From an uncultured Oscillospiraceae bacterium (GTDB lineage Bacteria > Bacillota > Clostridia > Oscillospirales > Oscillospiraceae): a DNA stretch of 47,742 nucleotides. A model generated the notes under the pieces. The model was not told where the DNA came from. It searched no databases and was given only the letters and a program-made list of their open reading frames with translations. The position numbers and the translations under genes were made by a program. Location of the stretch: NCBI GenBank assembly GCA_934512135.1, contig CAKSWT010000019.1:1-47742 (forward strand), in the 5' to 3' direction. Shown one piece after another: positions 15,682 through 25,034 of the stretch (positions within the stretch are counted from its first letter, which is position 1; every line of letters starts with the position of its first letter).

Positions 15682-17775
15682 ATGAATCACCGCTACGCAC
15701 ATATATTAACCCCGGTTCGGGTGGGCAATTTGATCCTGAAGAACCGACTGATCAACTCCAAATCCATCCCGGAGGGACTGCAATGTCAAGATCCCGCTGG
15801 GTACATGACCGAGCAAACCATCTCCTTTGCAGCCAATCTTGCCAGGAACGGCGCCTCTATTGTCACCTGTTCCCCGGGCATGTTCGGAATCTTCAAGGGC
15901 CGTACTTTTTTCACCAGTCCCTGGGACATGGAGGACCGCAACATTCAGGCAAACTTTCGCCGGATGATCGAGCGAATCCATCAATACGGCGCTGCCGCCA
16001 ACGCATCGACCATGTGCAACGTCCCCAACGACGTTTCCATTTCTGAGCTGCATGATCGGTCCATCGTCCCCACCGAGTTTTCCCCCGGTCCGGAATCTCC
16101 CTTTGATATGGAGGGAAAACTGCCCCCGGAAATCACAAAGGAGCAAATTCGGGAATTCATCGACCAGTTCACCCTGTGTGCCGTCCGGCTCAAGGACCTG
16201 GGCTTTGATATGATCAACGTCTACGCCAGCTATAACGCTTCGCTTCTGGCAAAATCCCTGTCCCCGATTTTCAACCAGCGTACCGATGAGTACGGCGGAT
16301 CGCTGGAGAACCGCGCCCGGCTCCTGATAGAGCTGCTTGCCTCCGTCAAAAGGGCCTGCGGCAAGGATTTCCCCATCGAATTGCAGTTGTCCGGCTGTGA
16401 AAACATCCCCGGCGGTTATACCCAGGAGGATTTTGTCCGTTACTGCAAGCTTTTTGACGAAACCGGGCTGGTGGATATCATTCAGATACGCGCATGGAGC
16501 GGCGACATGACCCATGCCAGCTCCTACAACTGCAAGAAGGATTACCCCACCAATCTTCATTTCGCGGAGCTACTGAAAAAAGAACAGCTCCACGCGTTGA
16601 TTGCTCCCGTGGGCGGCTTCCAGGACCCTGATCTGATCGAGCGCTTTTTGGCAGAGGGACGGGCCGACCTGATTGCCATGGGTCGGGCCTTTATCTGTGA
16701 TCCCGACTATGGCAGAAAAATTGATGAGGGCCGCGGGGAGGATGTGATTGCCTGCCTCCGGTGCGACAAATGCCACAGTGGCATCTGCGCAGTTAACCCT
16801 GCCATTGGTATTCAGCCCAGCCTGCTCAATCAGGATACCCCTGCACCGTCCGCACCCAAAAAGGTAGCGGTTATTGGCGGCGGTCCTGCCGGACTGAAGG
16901 CAGCAGCGGAATGTGCAGCCCTTGGTCACAGCGTCACCCTTTACGAAAAAGAATCCTACCTTGGCGGTCAGACGCACCATGCGGATTTCATGCCTGACAA
17001 GTGGTGCATGATGGACTATAAAAACAGTCTCATTCGCGCCTGCCAGAATTACGGCGTTCAACTGCTTATCGGGACAGAAGCAACGCCCCGGCTGATTCGT
17101 GCCGGGAACTATGATGCTGTCATCGCCGCCTGTGGTTCTGAGCCGAAAACAGGTCCCGTTCCCGGCAGCACCTTGCCACACGTTTGGAAACCCTTCTCTG
17201 TATTTGGACATGAAAAGGAGCTGGGCGAACGCGTTGTGGTGATTGGCGGCGCTATGATTGCCGTGGATACGGCACTATATCTGTGTCACACCGGTCACAA
17301 GATAACGCTGGTCACCCGAAATCGCGAGGTTGCCTATGACAATACCAGCCACAGCCATTTTCAGTTTAATGAATCACTAGAAGCAGAACCGAATTTAACC
17401 ATGATTACCCGCGGACAGACGCTGAACATTACCCAGCAGACGGTCACCGTGGAAATCACCTCCGGCGGTGCCCCCGATTTTGCTCCGCCCGGTATGCCCG
17501 CCCCAACGGAACCACCAGTGCCTGAGACGACAGAGATCCATGAGATTCCCTGTGATAATGTTGTATTTTCCGCAGGCCGTCGTCCGCTGATTGACGAATG
17601 CATGGCGTTTGCAGGTCTTACTCCCAAGTTCTTTGTTGTGGGAGATGCCAATATGTTCTCCGGCGATCCGGTTCAGCGGCATCCAGGCGAGATCTCCAAG
17701 CCGAATCCGGACACCACTTCTCACGGGATTCGCCACGGTGTACTGACCGCCTGCGCTGCTGCAAGGATGATCTGA
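15682..17775 (+). CDS. OYE-family oxidoreductase with compact Fe-S motif (OYE5)
   Basis: This 697-residue paralogue has the usual three-domain plan with two peculiarities. The cluster motif is shortened: C358, C361, C364 and C369 (CX2CX2CX4C, then AVNP), missing eight residues found in most paralogues. The C-terminal half carries a Pro-rich insertion around residues 594-613 (PPGMPAPTEPPVPETTE). The active-site segment is Y-A-S-Y (181-184); RTDEYGG lies near 200; FAD loop GGGPAG at 399-404; the second loop is GGAMIA, lacking the last glycine. AAGGAGTG (15666-15673) supports the ATG at 15682 rather than the one at 15640. It has its own promoter and a strong terminator at 17876, so it is monocistronic. 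Confidence 0.9.
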   Translation: MNHRYAHILTPVRVGNLILKNRLINSKSIPEGLQCQDPAGYMTEQTISFAANLARNGASIVTCSPGMFGIFKGRTFFTSPWDMEDRNIQANFRRMIERIHQYGAAANASTMCNVPNDVSISELHDRSIVPTEFSPGPESPFDMEGKLPPEITKEQIREFIDQFTLCAVRLKDLGFDMINVYASYNASLLAKSLSPIFNQRTDEYGGSLENRARLLIELLASVKRACGKDFPIELQLSGCENIPGGYTQEDFVRYCKLFDETGLVDIIQIRAWSGDMTHASSYNCKKDYPTNLHFAELLKKEQLHALIAPVGGFQDPDLIERFLAEGRADLIAMGRAFICDPDYGRKIDEGRGEDVIACLRCDKCHSGICAVNPAIGIQPSLLNQDTPAPSAPKKVAVIGGGPAGLKAAAECAALGHSVTLYEKESYLGGQTHHADFMPDKWCMMDYKNSLIRACQNYGVQLLIGTEATPRLIRAGNYDAVIAACGSEPKTGPVPGSTLPHVWKPFSVFGHEKELGERVVVIGGAMIAVDTALYLCHTGHKITLVTRNREVAYDNTSHSHFQFNESLEAEPNLTMITRGQTLNITQQTVTVEITSGGAPDFAPPGMPAPTEPPVPETTEIHEIPCDNVVFSAGRRPLIDECMAFAGLTPKFFVVGDANMFSGDPVQRHPGEISKPNPDTTSHGIRHGVLTACAAARMI

Positions 17776-17875
17776 TTAAATTCTGGTCCCGCTTTCGCCA
17801 TTGATTGCAGGAATATGACGATAAGTGGAGGATTTAAAGTTATCTGATATCTATTGTGTTGCGACAGCACAAATC

Positions 17876-17907
17876 GCCGCTGATTTCTTACGAAATCAGC
17901 GGCTTTT
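17876..17907 (+). terminator. Terminator after OYE5
   Basis: GCCGCTGATTTC (17876-17887) pairs perfectly with 17892-17903 around a TTAC loop and is followed by TTTTCCTTGTTTT, a strong rho-independent terminator. Confidence 0.85.
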
Positions 17908-17913
17908 CCTTGT

Positions 17914-17976
17914 TTTCCGAACTTTTTGAGGATGGTTTTTCAGGGGTGTGGTGGGGTGACCCAAACGCTGACCCAT
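17914..17976 (+). repeat. 63-bp dispersed repeat, full copy A
   Basis: The segment from TTTCCGAACTTTTTGAGG to TGACCCAAACGCTGACCCAT aligns with the reverse complement of 46931-46994 with eight substitutions and one single-base gap. A partial copy is at 132. The repeat lies just after a terminator and outside any gene. It is probably a decayed mobile-element end or recombination site. Confidence 0.65.
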
Positions 17977-18021
17977 TCCCCGGAAAATAAATCGTTCTTT
18001 GATCCAAAGATCGGAGCAGGG

Positions 18022-19734
18022 CTACAGAGCCCTGTGTGAATCAAGCTGCTTCAGCTGATCGGAAAAATAACCAAAGCGGTTTAGCAGCGTTGCCATACGA
18101 AGGGACAGTACGTTATCCAGATTGCTCAGGTCGGTGGAGAGGAGCTCCTCGATTTTGGCAAGGCGGCTTCGCAGGGTATTGACGTGGATATCCAGAATGC
18201 AGCTGGTCACCTTGTAGCTCATGTTGTTGGAGAGGAAGGTTTCCAGTGTGGCGTACAGCTGGGAGCCGTGGCGGCGATCATGCTGCAAAAGCGGAAGCAT
18301 CAGCGAATGAAACAGCTCGTCGATATAGACCTGATTGATAAACCCGTCCTGATTGGTAAATAGCTTGACAATGCCGATTTTGCTGTATTGCAGAACGCCG
18401 GTGGTTCCGGTGCTGTGCATATAACCCACGGCGAACATCCCCTGCCGGAGGGATTGCTTCAAGGCCCAGTAGGGATTCTCGTGGCCGATACCGATGGTGA
18501 AGTGCTGGTTGTTGAAATATCTGATCAGGGCGGTATGAAGCTGAAGGGCATATTCTGAGGGAGTTTGTGTGATGGCCCGGTCAAGCAGGAGAACCCAGCC
18601 GTTGCTGTGCATAAAAAGCCGCTGATCCATGGAGGTGAGTCCGATGTGAGCCAGATAATCCGTAAAGCCTGCAAGGGTATCCGGGCTGTTAAACAGTGTG
18701 GGATACTGATGATTGTAGATGTATACAACGGAATACCGATCCTGTAGCGGGAAGCCCAGACTGTAGGAGATGGAATTCCGGCGCTCGGAGTCCTCCTCAC
18801 GGAGACTCAGCAGATCTTGCAATACCACGGTTTTGAAATACAGATTCGATTTTTTTTGCTGTAAATGCATGCTGTTGCGGAGGGCATAAATGGAGAGGAT
18901 GATTTCCAAACGGCTAATCAGCTGGGGGGTGAGTATGGCGCTGTGTACCGGCTCCCGGAGAATCAGGTAGAACGAGGGGGAAAGCCGCAGCTGCATGGAG
19001 GGGATAATCAGATACCGCCGACCACTCTCATCGTCGGGCTTCAGGTAGTGGTATGCGCTCATGGTAACGCCGCCGAAGTTTTCTCCAATGGGGGCATAAT
19101 TGATCAGATCCCCTCGGGTCAGCTCGGGAAGGGAGTCCCAGTCAGAGGGGTTTCCGGCGGAATCCGTAATCCGCAGGTCGCTTCCGGCAAAGGCAATGGA
19201 CAGCTTGATGACCTTATAAATCACCGCACAGAGATTGTTGGAGGCGGTTGGATCTGCCAGATAATTGATGACGTCGCTTTGAAACCGTGTGTTCTCCACG
19301 ATATAACGATTCTGGGATTGCATGATCTTGCGCTGAAGCTCCACGATCACATCGCTCCATGACGTGGTGTTGCTCACGAATATAACGGGAATGCAGCTGG
19401 CAGAGAGCATTTCCCGACGCTCCTGGGTAATATATCGCTTGAATTTTTCCTGGGTAATGAGACATGCAATTTGCTTCTGTGCCAGAAGCTGAATGAACTC
19501 CGGAGTGAGGCAGGTCGTGATGACTCTGGCAATCAGAACGGCCTGTCCTTTATGCAGCCATGGGCCGATGTCGGGCACATCCATGACGGTGGGGGATGTG
19601 ATGCGGTTGTCCAGCGCTGCCGGGGGCATAAAGGTGTCACAATCCGCAAAGGGACCGTCAGTGAGCAGAGCTCTTACGGTGATAAAAGCGTTGTACTGAA
19701 ATTGATCGGCTTTGGCTGTGATTGGCTCAGACAT
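18022..19734 (-). CDS. PucR-family transcriptional regulator
   Basis: This is a 570-residue PucR-type regulator, a family that controls purine, allantoin and amino-acid catabolism. The N-terminal PucR domain (about 10-140) contains GPWLHKGQAVLIAR; the central region resembles the CdaR/GGDEF-like module; the C-terminal helix-turn-helix (about 500-560) contains YKVTSCILDIHVNTLRSRLAKIE in the typical PucR position (shown only as a landmark). CCTCC at 19741-19745 (GGAGG on the minus strand) fixes the ATG at 19734 rather than one 12 codons earlier. It is divergent from the carbamate kinase operon, which it most likely activates. Confidence 0.9.
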   Translation of the reverse strand: MSEPITAKADQFQYNAFITVRALLTDGPFADCDTFMPPAALDNRITSPTVMDVPDIGPWLHKGQAVLIARVITTCLTPEFIQLLAQKQIACLITQEKFKRYITQERREMLSASCIPVIFVSNTTSWSDVIVELQRKIMQSQNRYIVENTRFQSDVINYLADPTASNNLCAVIYKVIKLSIAFAGSDLRITDSAGNPSDWDSLPELTRGDLINYAPIGENFGGVTMSAYHYLKPDDESGRRYLIIPSMQLRLSPSFYLILREPVHSAILTPQLISRLEIILSIYALRNSMHLQQKKSNLYFKTVVLQDLLSLREEDSERRNSISYSLGFPLQDRYSVVYIYNHQYPTLFNSPDTLAGFTDYLAHIGLTSMDQRLFMHSNGWVLLLDRAITQTPSEYALQLHTALIRYFNNQHFTIGIGHENPYWALKQSLRQGMFAVGYMHSTGTTGVLQYSKIGIVKLFTNQDGFINQVYIDELFHSLMLPLLQHDRRHGSQLYATLETFLSNNMSYKVTSCILDIHVNTLRSRLAKIEELLSTDLSNLDNVLSLRMATLLNRFGYFSDQLKQLDSHRAL

Positions 19735-19758
19735 GTTCAACCTCCATATATTTATAGT

Positions 19759-19786
19759 TTCATACAGCAAAATGATAATCTGTCAA
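19759..19786 (-). promoter_or_regulatory. Candidate PucR promoter (near)
   Basis: On the minus strand TTGACA (19781-19786), a 16-base spacer and TATGAA (19759-19764) lie just upstream of the PucR ribosome binding site. Confidence 0.4.
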
Positions 19787-19968
19787 TTGGAGCAACACCA
19801 TACAAATACGCCATCGGATTCCAACGGATCTCCCCGCCGGAAATGCATTCGTAAGTCTTTGAAATACACAGAGTATTCCTACGGTTTTACACCTTTTTCT
19901 GACGAAAAACTCTCGTTAGACGATCTTGCCGATTTGCGCGGTAATGCCTGAAAGTGAGGATGTATAAA

Positions 19969-19997
19969 GGTACAATAATTAAAATATATTTTGTACC
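19969..19997. promoter_or_regulatory. Candidate PucR operator
   Basis: GGTACAA (19969-19975) and its inverted partner TTGTACC (19991-19997) flank an A/T-only 15-base centre. The dyad centre is about 47 bases upstream of the TATAAT at 20030, a suitable position for an activator of the carbamate kinase operon. Confidence 0.5.
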
Positions 19998-20025
19998 ATT
20001 ATACAATAGTGAGCCAGGGTGTCAA
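19998..20025 (-). promoter_or_regulatory. Candidate PucR promoter (far)
   Basis: On the minus strand TTGACA (20020-20025), a 16-base spacer and TATAAT (19998-20003) make a near-consensus promoter with a leader of about 260 bases to the PucR start. The -10 abuts the GGTACAA/TTGTACC dyad, so PucR could repress itself here. Confidence 0.5.
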
Positions 20026-20079
20026 GGCTTATAATGAGGGTGACAAAGGAAAAAAGAACGCATGGAGGAGAAGTTCAGC

Positions 20080-21030
20080 ATGGAGCATCGAAAGAAAATC
20101 GTCATTGCCTTGGGCGGAAATGCATTGCAGTCCAAAAACAGTGATGCAACCGCCGAGGCACAGCTGGAGGTTGTGAAAAAGACCTGTGTATACATAGCGG
20201 AGATCAGCTGCAGTGGGTATGAGATGGCAATTGTGCACGGAAATGGCCCTCAGGTCGGACGGATTATTCTGGCAAGCGAGCTGGCACAGCAGGCTGTTCC
20301 TGCCATGCCCTTTGATGTGTGCGGCGCAATGAGCCAGGGATATATTGGCTATCACCTGCAGCAGTGCCTGCGTCAGGAGCTGAAGCGGCACAATCGAAAG
20401 GTCTCCGTGGCCACCCTTGTGACCCAGATGGTGGTGGACGAGAAGGATCCGGCGTTTCAAAATCCCACAAAGCCCATCGGAGGCTTCTACACCAAGGAAG
20501 AGGCGGAGCAGATCGCGGCGGAGAAGGGCTACACCATGAAGGAGGATGCCGGGCGGGGCTACCGCAGAGTTGTGGCATCCCCGGTGCCCCGAAGCATCAT
20601 CGAAATCGACGCCATCAGGGACATGTGGAAAAATAATATCGTCATTACCTGCGGCGGCGGTGGCATCCCGGTGGTGGAGCATCCCAACGGAACCTATCAG
20701 GGGGTGGCGGCAGTGATCGACAAAGACTATGCAGCAGAGCTTCTGGCCGAAGCGGTTGATGCCGATGTGCTGCTGATCCTCACTGAGGTGGAAAAGGTGG
20801 CCATCAACTACGGAAAGCCCAACCAGCAGTGGCTGAGCCGGCTGAATCTTTCGGATGCTGTCAAATATATAGAGGAAGGGCAGTTTGCCCCTGGCAGCAT
20901 GCTCCCCAAGGTACAGGCCGCCATGAAGTTCGTTCGCGCAAACCCAAACAGAAGAGCAATCATTACATCGTTGGATAAGGCAATGGACGCGCTCAACGGA
21001 GAAACGGGCACTAAATTTGCCTTCGCGTAA
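20080..21030 (+). CDS. arcC: Carbamate kinase
   Basis: This 316-residue amino-acid-kinase-fold enzyme makes ATP from carbamoyl phosphate and ADP, releasing ammonia and CO2. Hallmarks are IALGGNALQ at the N-terminus, HGNGPQVG, GGFYTKEEA, the strand-loop VITCGGGGIPVV and the C-terminal GSMLPKVQAA. The length is normal for ArcC. The ATG at 20080 has GGAGGAG (20064-20070) nine bases upstream; the ATG at 20062 lies inside that site. It is the first gene of a six-gene run and supplies the energy-yielding step of a deiminase-type pathway with the carbamoyltransferase (25035) and deiminase (26196). Confidence 0.95.
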   Translation: MEHRKKIVIALGGNALQSKNSDATAEAQLEVVKKTCVYIAEISCSGYEMAIVHGNGPQVGRIILASELAQQAVPAMPFDVCGAMSQGYIGYHLQQCLRQELKRHNRKVSVATLVTQMVVDEKDPAFQNPTKPIGGFYTKEEAEQIAAEKGYTMKEDAGRGYRRVVASPVPRSIIEIDAIRDMWKNNIVITCGGGGIPVVEHPNGTYQGVAAVIDKDYAAELLAEAVDADVLLILTEVEKVAINYGKPNQQWLSRLNLSDAVKYIEEGQFAPGSMLPKVQAAMKFVRANPNRRAIITSLDKAMDALNGETGTKFAFA

Positions 21031-21044
21031 AGGAGTGCGCCCAA

Positions 21045-22394
21045 ATGAAAGAGGAATATACCCCGAAGCAAGTTTTGAAATTTATTCTGCCGTCGCTCTT
21101 AGGTGTGTTCTTTTTCCTGTATCCGATTTATCAAAACGGCAGTCTTACCATCCCCTTGGGAATCATCTGCAATGGCGTCACAAATCTGATTGCCCCCATT
21201 GCGGAGTATCTGGTTCTGATTTTTGTCCTGATTTCGGCAGTTGGTGCGCTGGTGACCAACCTACTCAAGCCAAAATGCATCCTGGACAGACCGTGGTTGT
21301 CGAAGTTTTTCCTGTGCAGTCCTGTTTATCTGATCTTTCGAGTGTTCGGCGCAGTGTGTACGGTGCTGGTGGTATTTCAGGTGGGACCTGAATGGATAAT
21401 TTCCCCCAGCACTGGCGGAACCATGATCGGGCTGGCATGTACCATCATGGCATGGTTTCTGTCCGCCGCGTTCCTGATCCCGCTGCTGACGGATTACGGC
21501 GTAATGGATTTTGTAGGGACGCTGATCAGCGGCGTGACCAAGGCACTGTTCCGGCTGCCGGGGCGGTCTGCGGTGGATCTTCTGGCCAGCTGGATCGGCA
21601 GCAATAACGTTGGCCTCGTTCTGACGCTGGACCAGTATGAACGGGGATACTATACCAAGCGAGAGGCACTGTTTATTGCCAGCTGCTTTTCCGCGGTGAG
21701 TCTGCCCTTCTGCCTGGTGGTTTCCGCCATGATTGGCGTGGACAACCTGTTTCTCAAAATGTACGCCACGCTTTCCATTACCGGTGTGGTGGTGGCAATT
21801 ATTATGTGCCGGGTTCCGCCTCTGTCCAAACAGAGCAATGCATATTATGCGCCGGTGGGCTGTCAGGTCAGTGAGGATATCCCGGAGGGATGTACCAAGC
21901 TGCAATGGGCGTTCCACAGCGCCATCCAAAAGGCGGAAACCGGGCCAAGCGTCGGTACCATCCTGAAGCGGGGACTGAATACATTCTTCAGCATCATCCT
22001 CTGCTCGGCGCCGATTCTGATGGCCTTTGGCACACTGGCTACAATCCTTGCCAACTATACCCCCGTATTCGATTATATTTCCATGCCTATGAAATGGTAT
22101 CTCAGTCTGCTTCAGGTGCCAGAGGCCTCGGCTGCCGCCTCGGCAACCATCATCGGCTTTATCGATATGTTTCTTCCTGCGGTGCTTGCTGCCGGTATTG
22201 CCAGCGTCAAGACCAGATTCATTATCTGCGTGCTGTCACTGGTACAAATCATCTATATGACAGAGGTGGGGGTGCTCATTCTGACCTCCAAGCTGGAGGT
22301 GAAGGTCTGGGAGCTTCCGGTCATTTTCCTGGAACGAACCGTCATTGCACTCCCTGTCATTGTGCTTCTGACCAATCTGTTTGGCATCTCGTAG
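21045..22394 (+). CDS. YjiH-like nucleoside-recognition-domain membrane protein
   Basis: This 449-residue integral membrane protein has about ten hydrophobic segments and the pattern of YjiH / nucleoside-recognition (Gate) proteins: an N-terminal membrane helix near FILPSLLGVFFFLYP, an inner DFVGTLISGVTKALFRLPGR segment, and IGSNNVGLVLTLDQYERGYY. The cargo for the family is not settled. AAAGGAGTG overlaps the carbamate kinase stop, giving tight coupling (14-base gap). In this operon it may move the guanidino substrate or a product such as an amine. This assignment is by resemblance only. Confidence 0.75.
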   Translation: MKEEYTPKQVLKFILPSLLGVFFFLYPIYQNGSLTIPLGIICNGVTNLIAPIAEYLVLIFVLISAVGALVTNLLKPKCILDRPWLSKFFLCSPVYLIFRVFGAVCTVLVVFQVGPEWIISPSTGGTMIGLACTIMAWFLSAAFLIPLLTDYGVMDFVGTLISGVTKALFRLPGRSAVDLLASWIGSNNVGLVLTLDQYERGYYTKREALFIASCFSAVSLPFCLVVSAMIGVDNLFLKMYATLSITGVVVAIIMCRVPPLSKQSNAYYAPVGCQVSEDIPEGCTKLQWAFHSAIQKAETGPSVGTILKRGLNTFFSIILCSAPILMAFGTLATILANYTPVFDYISMPMKWYLSLLQVPEASAAASATIIGFIDMFLPAVLAAGIASVKTRFIICVLSLVQIIYMTEVGVLILTSKLEVKVWELPVIFLERTVIALPVIVLLTNLFGIS

Positions 22395-22410
22395 CGGTTT
22401 GGTATCTGCT

Positions 22411-22429
22411 CCGCCAAGGGCCCTGGCGG
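22411..22429 (+). other. Intra-operon hairpin
   Basis: CCGCCA-agggccc-TGGCGG lies in the 86-base gap between the two membrane-protein genes. It has no T run and could tune relative expression or stabilise mRNA ends. Confidence 0.35.
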
Positions 22430-22480
22430 ATGATGCAATAGGAATCTTGTAGAACTTGAAAAGAAAGGAACTGGTATCTC

Positions 22481-24001
22481 ATGAAAGGGAAAGAAAAAAA
22501 GCAAAGAAAGGGCTTAAATTCCTTTGTTGTCATCTCCTTCGTCATTGCGATCATGGCCATTCTGACCTGGTTTATTCCGGGCGGTGAATACGAGCTGGAT
22601 GAGGCCGGCTATGCCATTGCCGGTACCTATAGCCCCCTGCCTTCCACGGCGCAGGGCATCTGGGACGTCATCAGCGCCCCCATTGTCGGCATGGTTGGCG
22701 GAAAGGGCGTCAGCGGCGCCATTTCCATCTCCCTGTACATTCTGTTGTTCGGCTCCTTCCTGCGGATGATGGATGAGGCCGGCGTAATCAGCAACGCCCT
22801 GGGCGGGATTGCGAGAAAGTTTTCCACCCGATCCTATGTCCTGATTTTTATCCTGACCTTTGTGCTGTCCTTCCTGGGAACCTCTCAGGGTGCCTATGAG
22901 GAATGTGCCATCTATGTTTCACTGTTCCTGCCGGTGTTCCTGAGGCTTGGCATGGACACCGTCACGGTCATGATGATTTCCGTGTTCGGCACCCAGGTGG
23001 GCTGCCTTGCCTCTGCAATTAACCCGTTCTCCACGGGCATTGCCTCTGACATCGCGGGAATCTCCTTTGGTGACGGCATCGTTGCCCGTCTGGTTTTGTT
23101 TGTTCTGATGACTGCCGTTGTTGCCGGCGCCATCTGTGTCTATGGCAACAAGGTTCGGAAGAATCCCGAAAAGTCCGTCCAGAACTATCGCCGCAGTGAG
23201 GATCTGGCTGAATTTATGCAGTCCGATGAGCAGCAGGAGGACAAGAATTCCGGAATGAGCAAGGGGCGCCAGAATGCGCTGCTGGTCGTGTTCATTATGA
23301 CCTTTGTGATTATGATTCTGGGTCTGTTCCCCTGGACCTCCATCAATGAAAACTTTACGGTATTCAACAGCATTGCAAACTGGATCAACACCACGCCTGT
23401 CATCAGCACCGTGATCGGCAGCAGCGTGACGCCCATGGGCGACTGGTATTTCACCGAACTGTCCGCCCTGATGTTGGTTGTCAGCATCGTTGCCGGCCTG
23501 ATTGCCGGATTTGACATCAACAGAATCATCAAAATCATCTGCGCCGGTGCCGCGGATCTGGTGAGCACCGCCCTGATCGTACCGATGGCTCGGGGCATTC
23601 AGGTGATTATGACCTCCGGACATATCACCGCCACCATCCTCCACACCACAGAGGTGACCATGGGCTCCCTGCCCACCATTCCCTTTGTAATCGTGATCTT
23701 CTTCGTCTACCTGGCGTTTGCCTGCCTGCTTCCCTCCTCCACCGGTCTGGCCGGTGCAACCATCTCCATTATGGTTCCTCTGGGCACCTTTGCCAACGTT
23801 CCGCCCTATGTCATGATTATCATCTACAACATGGCGCTGGGCCTTGCAAAGATGTTTACCCCCACATCCATTGCGGTAATGACCTGTAGCGAGGTTGCGC
23901 ATATCCAGTATCTCGACTGGCTGAAGGCAGCATGGAAGAGTCTGGCTGTGTTTGCAGGGGTTTCACTGGCCTTTGTAATCGTTTTGACAATGATGGGGTG
24001 A
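22481..24001 (+). CDS. YfcC/DcuC-family membrane transporter
   Basis: This 506-residue polytopic protein with roughly 12 membrane helices belongs to the YfcC / C4-dicarboxylate anaerobic carrier (DcuC-like) superfamily, several members of which sit in arginine deiminase operons as arginine/ornithine exchangers. Landmarks: FVVISFVIAIMAILTWFIPGG near the start, SFLGTSQGAYEECAIYVSLF (about 130-150), LPSSTGLAGATISIM and ALGLAKMFTPTS near the end. A charged loop around residues 230-262 divides two halves. AAAGGAA precedes the start. Its likely role is uptake of the guanidino substrate in exchange for, or together with, the pathway's amine product. Confidence 0.8.
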   Translation: MKGKEKKQRKGLNSFVVISFVIAIMAILTWFIPGGEYELDEAGYAIAGTYSPLPSTAQGIWDVISAPIVGMVGGKGVSGAISISLYILLFGSFLRMMDEAGVISNALGGIARKFSTRSYVLIFILTFVLSFLGTSQGAYEECAIYVSLFLPVFLRLGMDTVTVMMISVFGTQVGCLASAINPFSTGIASDIAGISFGDGIVARLVLFVLMTAVVAGAICVYGNKVRKNPEKSVQNYRRSEDLAEFMQSDEQQEDKNSGMSKGRQNALLVVFIMTFVIMILGLFPWTSINENFTVFNSIANWINTTPVISTVIGSSVTPMGDWYFTELSALMLVVSIVAGLIAGFDINRIIKIICAGAADLVSTALIVPMARGIQVIMTSGHITATILHTTEVTMGSLPTIPFVIVIFFVYLAFACLLPSSTGLAGATISIMVPLGTFANVPPYVMIIIYNMALGLAKMFTPTSIAVMTCSEVAHIQYLDWLKAAWKSLAVFAGVSLAFVIVLTMMG

Positions 24002-24005
24002 TGGG

Positions 24006-25007
24006 ATGAAAATTGTAATTGCAGACTATCCTGAACTGCTTATGCCCACCCATGACCTTGAGAAGGCTCGCCTTCTCAAGGGGCTGGGAGAGGATACCGA
24101 GATCGTCGTCTATGAGTATGCCGATGCCCGGAGAGAAGAATTCCTGAATCTCATGGCAGATGCAGATGCCCTTTTGGCCGGCTTTATTCCCATCGATGAT
24201 GCTGCAATGGCAAGGATGCCAAAGCTGAAGATCATCTCTATCAACGCCACGGGATACAATGTGGTAGATCTGGAGGCAGCCAACCGGAGAAGGATTGCAG
24301 TGTGTCCCGTGGGAGAATACTGCACCATTGATGTGGCAGAACACACCATTGCCATGATGCTGTCTCTGGTGAAGAATCTCAAGGCCTATTCCAACGCAAT
24401 TGACCGCAGACATTTTTGGGACTATCAGGTGGTAGCTCCCAATCAGCGGATCAAGGACATGACGCTGGGCATCTTTGGCTTGGGAAAGATCGGCACCTCG
24501 GTTGCCATGCGGGCCCGGGCGCTGGGTATGAGGGTAATTGCCTATGACAAGTATGTCAATCATATCTATGCCGAGCGCTTCTATGTGCACCTGACAGACG
24601 ATCCCGGAGAGATCTTTGAGCAGGCCGACGTAATCTGTAACCATATGATGCAGACGGAGGAAAACCGGGATTTCTTCAATATGGCGGCATTCCGCCGAAT
24701 GAAGAAGCGGCCCTATCTGATCAATGCCGGACGGGGCGCAGCCGTTGTGGAGGAGGACCTCCTTGCGGCACTGGATGCAGGGCTCCTTCGGGGCGCTGGA
24801 CTGGACGTCCTGCGTGATGAGCACCCGGATGCCCTTGCAAAAAATCCTCTGGTTGATAGAGACAATGTAATCATAACTCCCCACTCTGCCTTCTATTCCA
24901 CCAGCGCACTGGAGGATTTGCAGATAATATCCAGCGATAACATCGTGCATTATCTGCTTGGTGCGCCAGAAAAAGTATTTAAGCTTGTCACAACGTTTGA
25001 CGTTTGA
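24006..25007 (+). CDS. D-2-hydroxyacid dehydrogenase
   Basis: This 333-residue NAD-dependent D-isomer-specific 2-hydroxyacid dehydrogenase interconverts a 2-keto acid and a D-2-hydroxy acid. The NAD loop GLGKIG is at 158-163 and the catalytic set is complete: R243 (in INAGRG), E272 and H293 (in TPHS). An acidic residue (D181) follows the second Rossmann strand, favouring NAD over NADP. It starts four bases after the transporter stop. A hydroxyacid dehydrogenase is not part of known arginine or agmatine deiminase operons, so it suggests that the carbon skeleton being handled carries a keto or hydroxy acid group. Confidence 0.9.
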   Translation: MKIVIADYPELLMPTHDLEKARLLKGLGEDTEIVVYEYADARREEFLNLMADADALLAGFIPIDDAAMARMPKLKIISINATGYNVVDLEAANRRRIAVCPVGEYCTIDVAEHTIAMMLSLVKNLKAYSNAIDRRHFWDYQVVAPNQRIKDMTLGIFGLGKIGTSVAMRARALGMRVIAYDKYVNHIYAERFYVHLTDDPGEIFEQADVICNHMMQTEENRDFFNMAAFRRMKKRPYLINAGRGAAVVEEDLLAALDAGLLRGAGLDVLRDEHPDALAKNPLVDRDNVIITPHSAFYSTSALEDLQIISSDNIVHYLLGAPEKVFKLVTTFDV

Positions 25008-25034
25008 CGAAATCTTATGATGAGGTGAAGTTAC

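Larger units (their letters stand above)
17776..18021. other. Convergent intergenic region
   Basis: The space between OYE5 and the convergent PucR gene contains the OYE5 terminator, one full copy of the 63-bp repeat and a small hairpin (CAGGGCT-acag-AGCCCTG, 18017-18034) that overlaps the PucR stop and may end its transcript. No coding sequence is visible. Confidence 0.6.
19735..20079. other. Divergent control region, PucR / deiminase operon
   Basis: This 345-base region carries the control sites listed separately. The plus-strand side has TATAAT at 20030-20035 with no good -35 at 17 bases, as expected for an activator-dependent promoter. No additional gene is visible. Confidence 0.55.

Noticed and set aside
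278..17775. The OYE-SDR cluster as an authentic bai bile-acid 7-dehydroxylation operon
   Set aside because: There is no CoA ligase, CoA transferase or transporter of the bai type, and the OYE active-site motifs differ from the classical pattern; only the fold set is similar.
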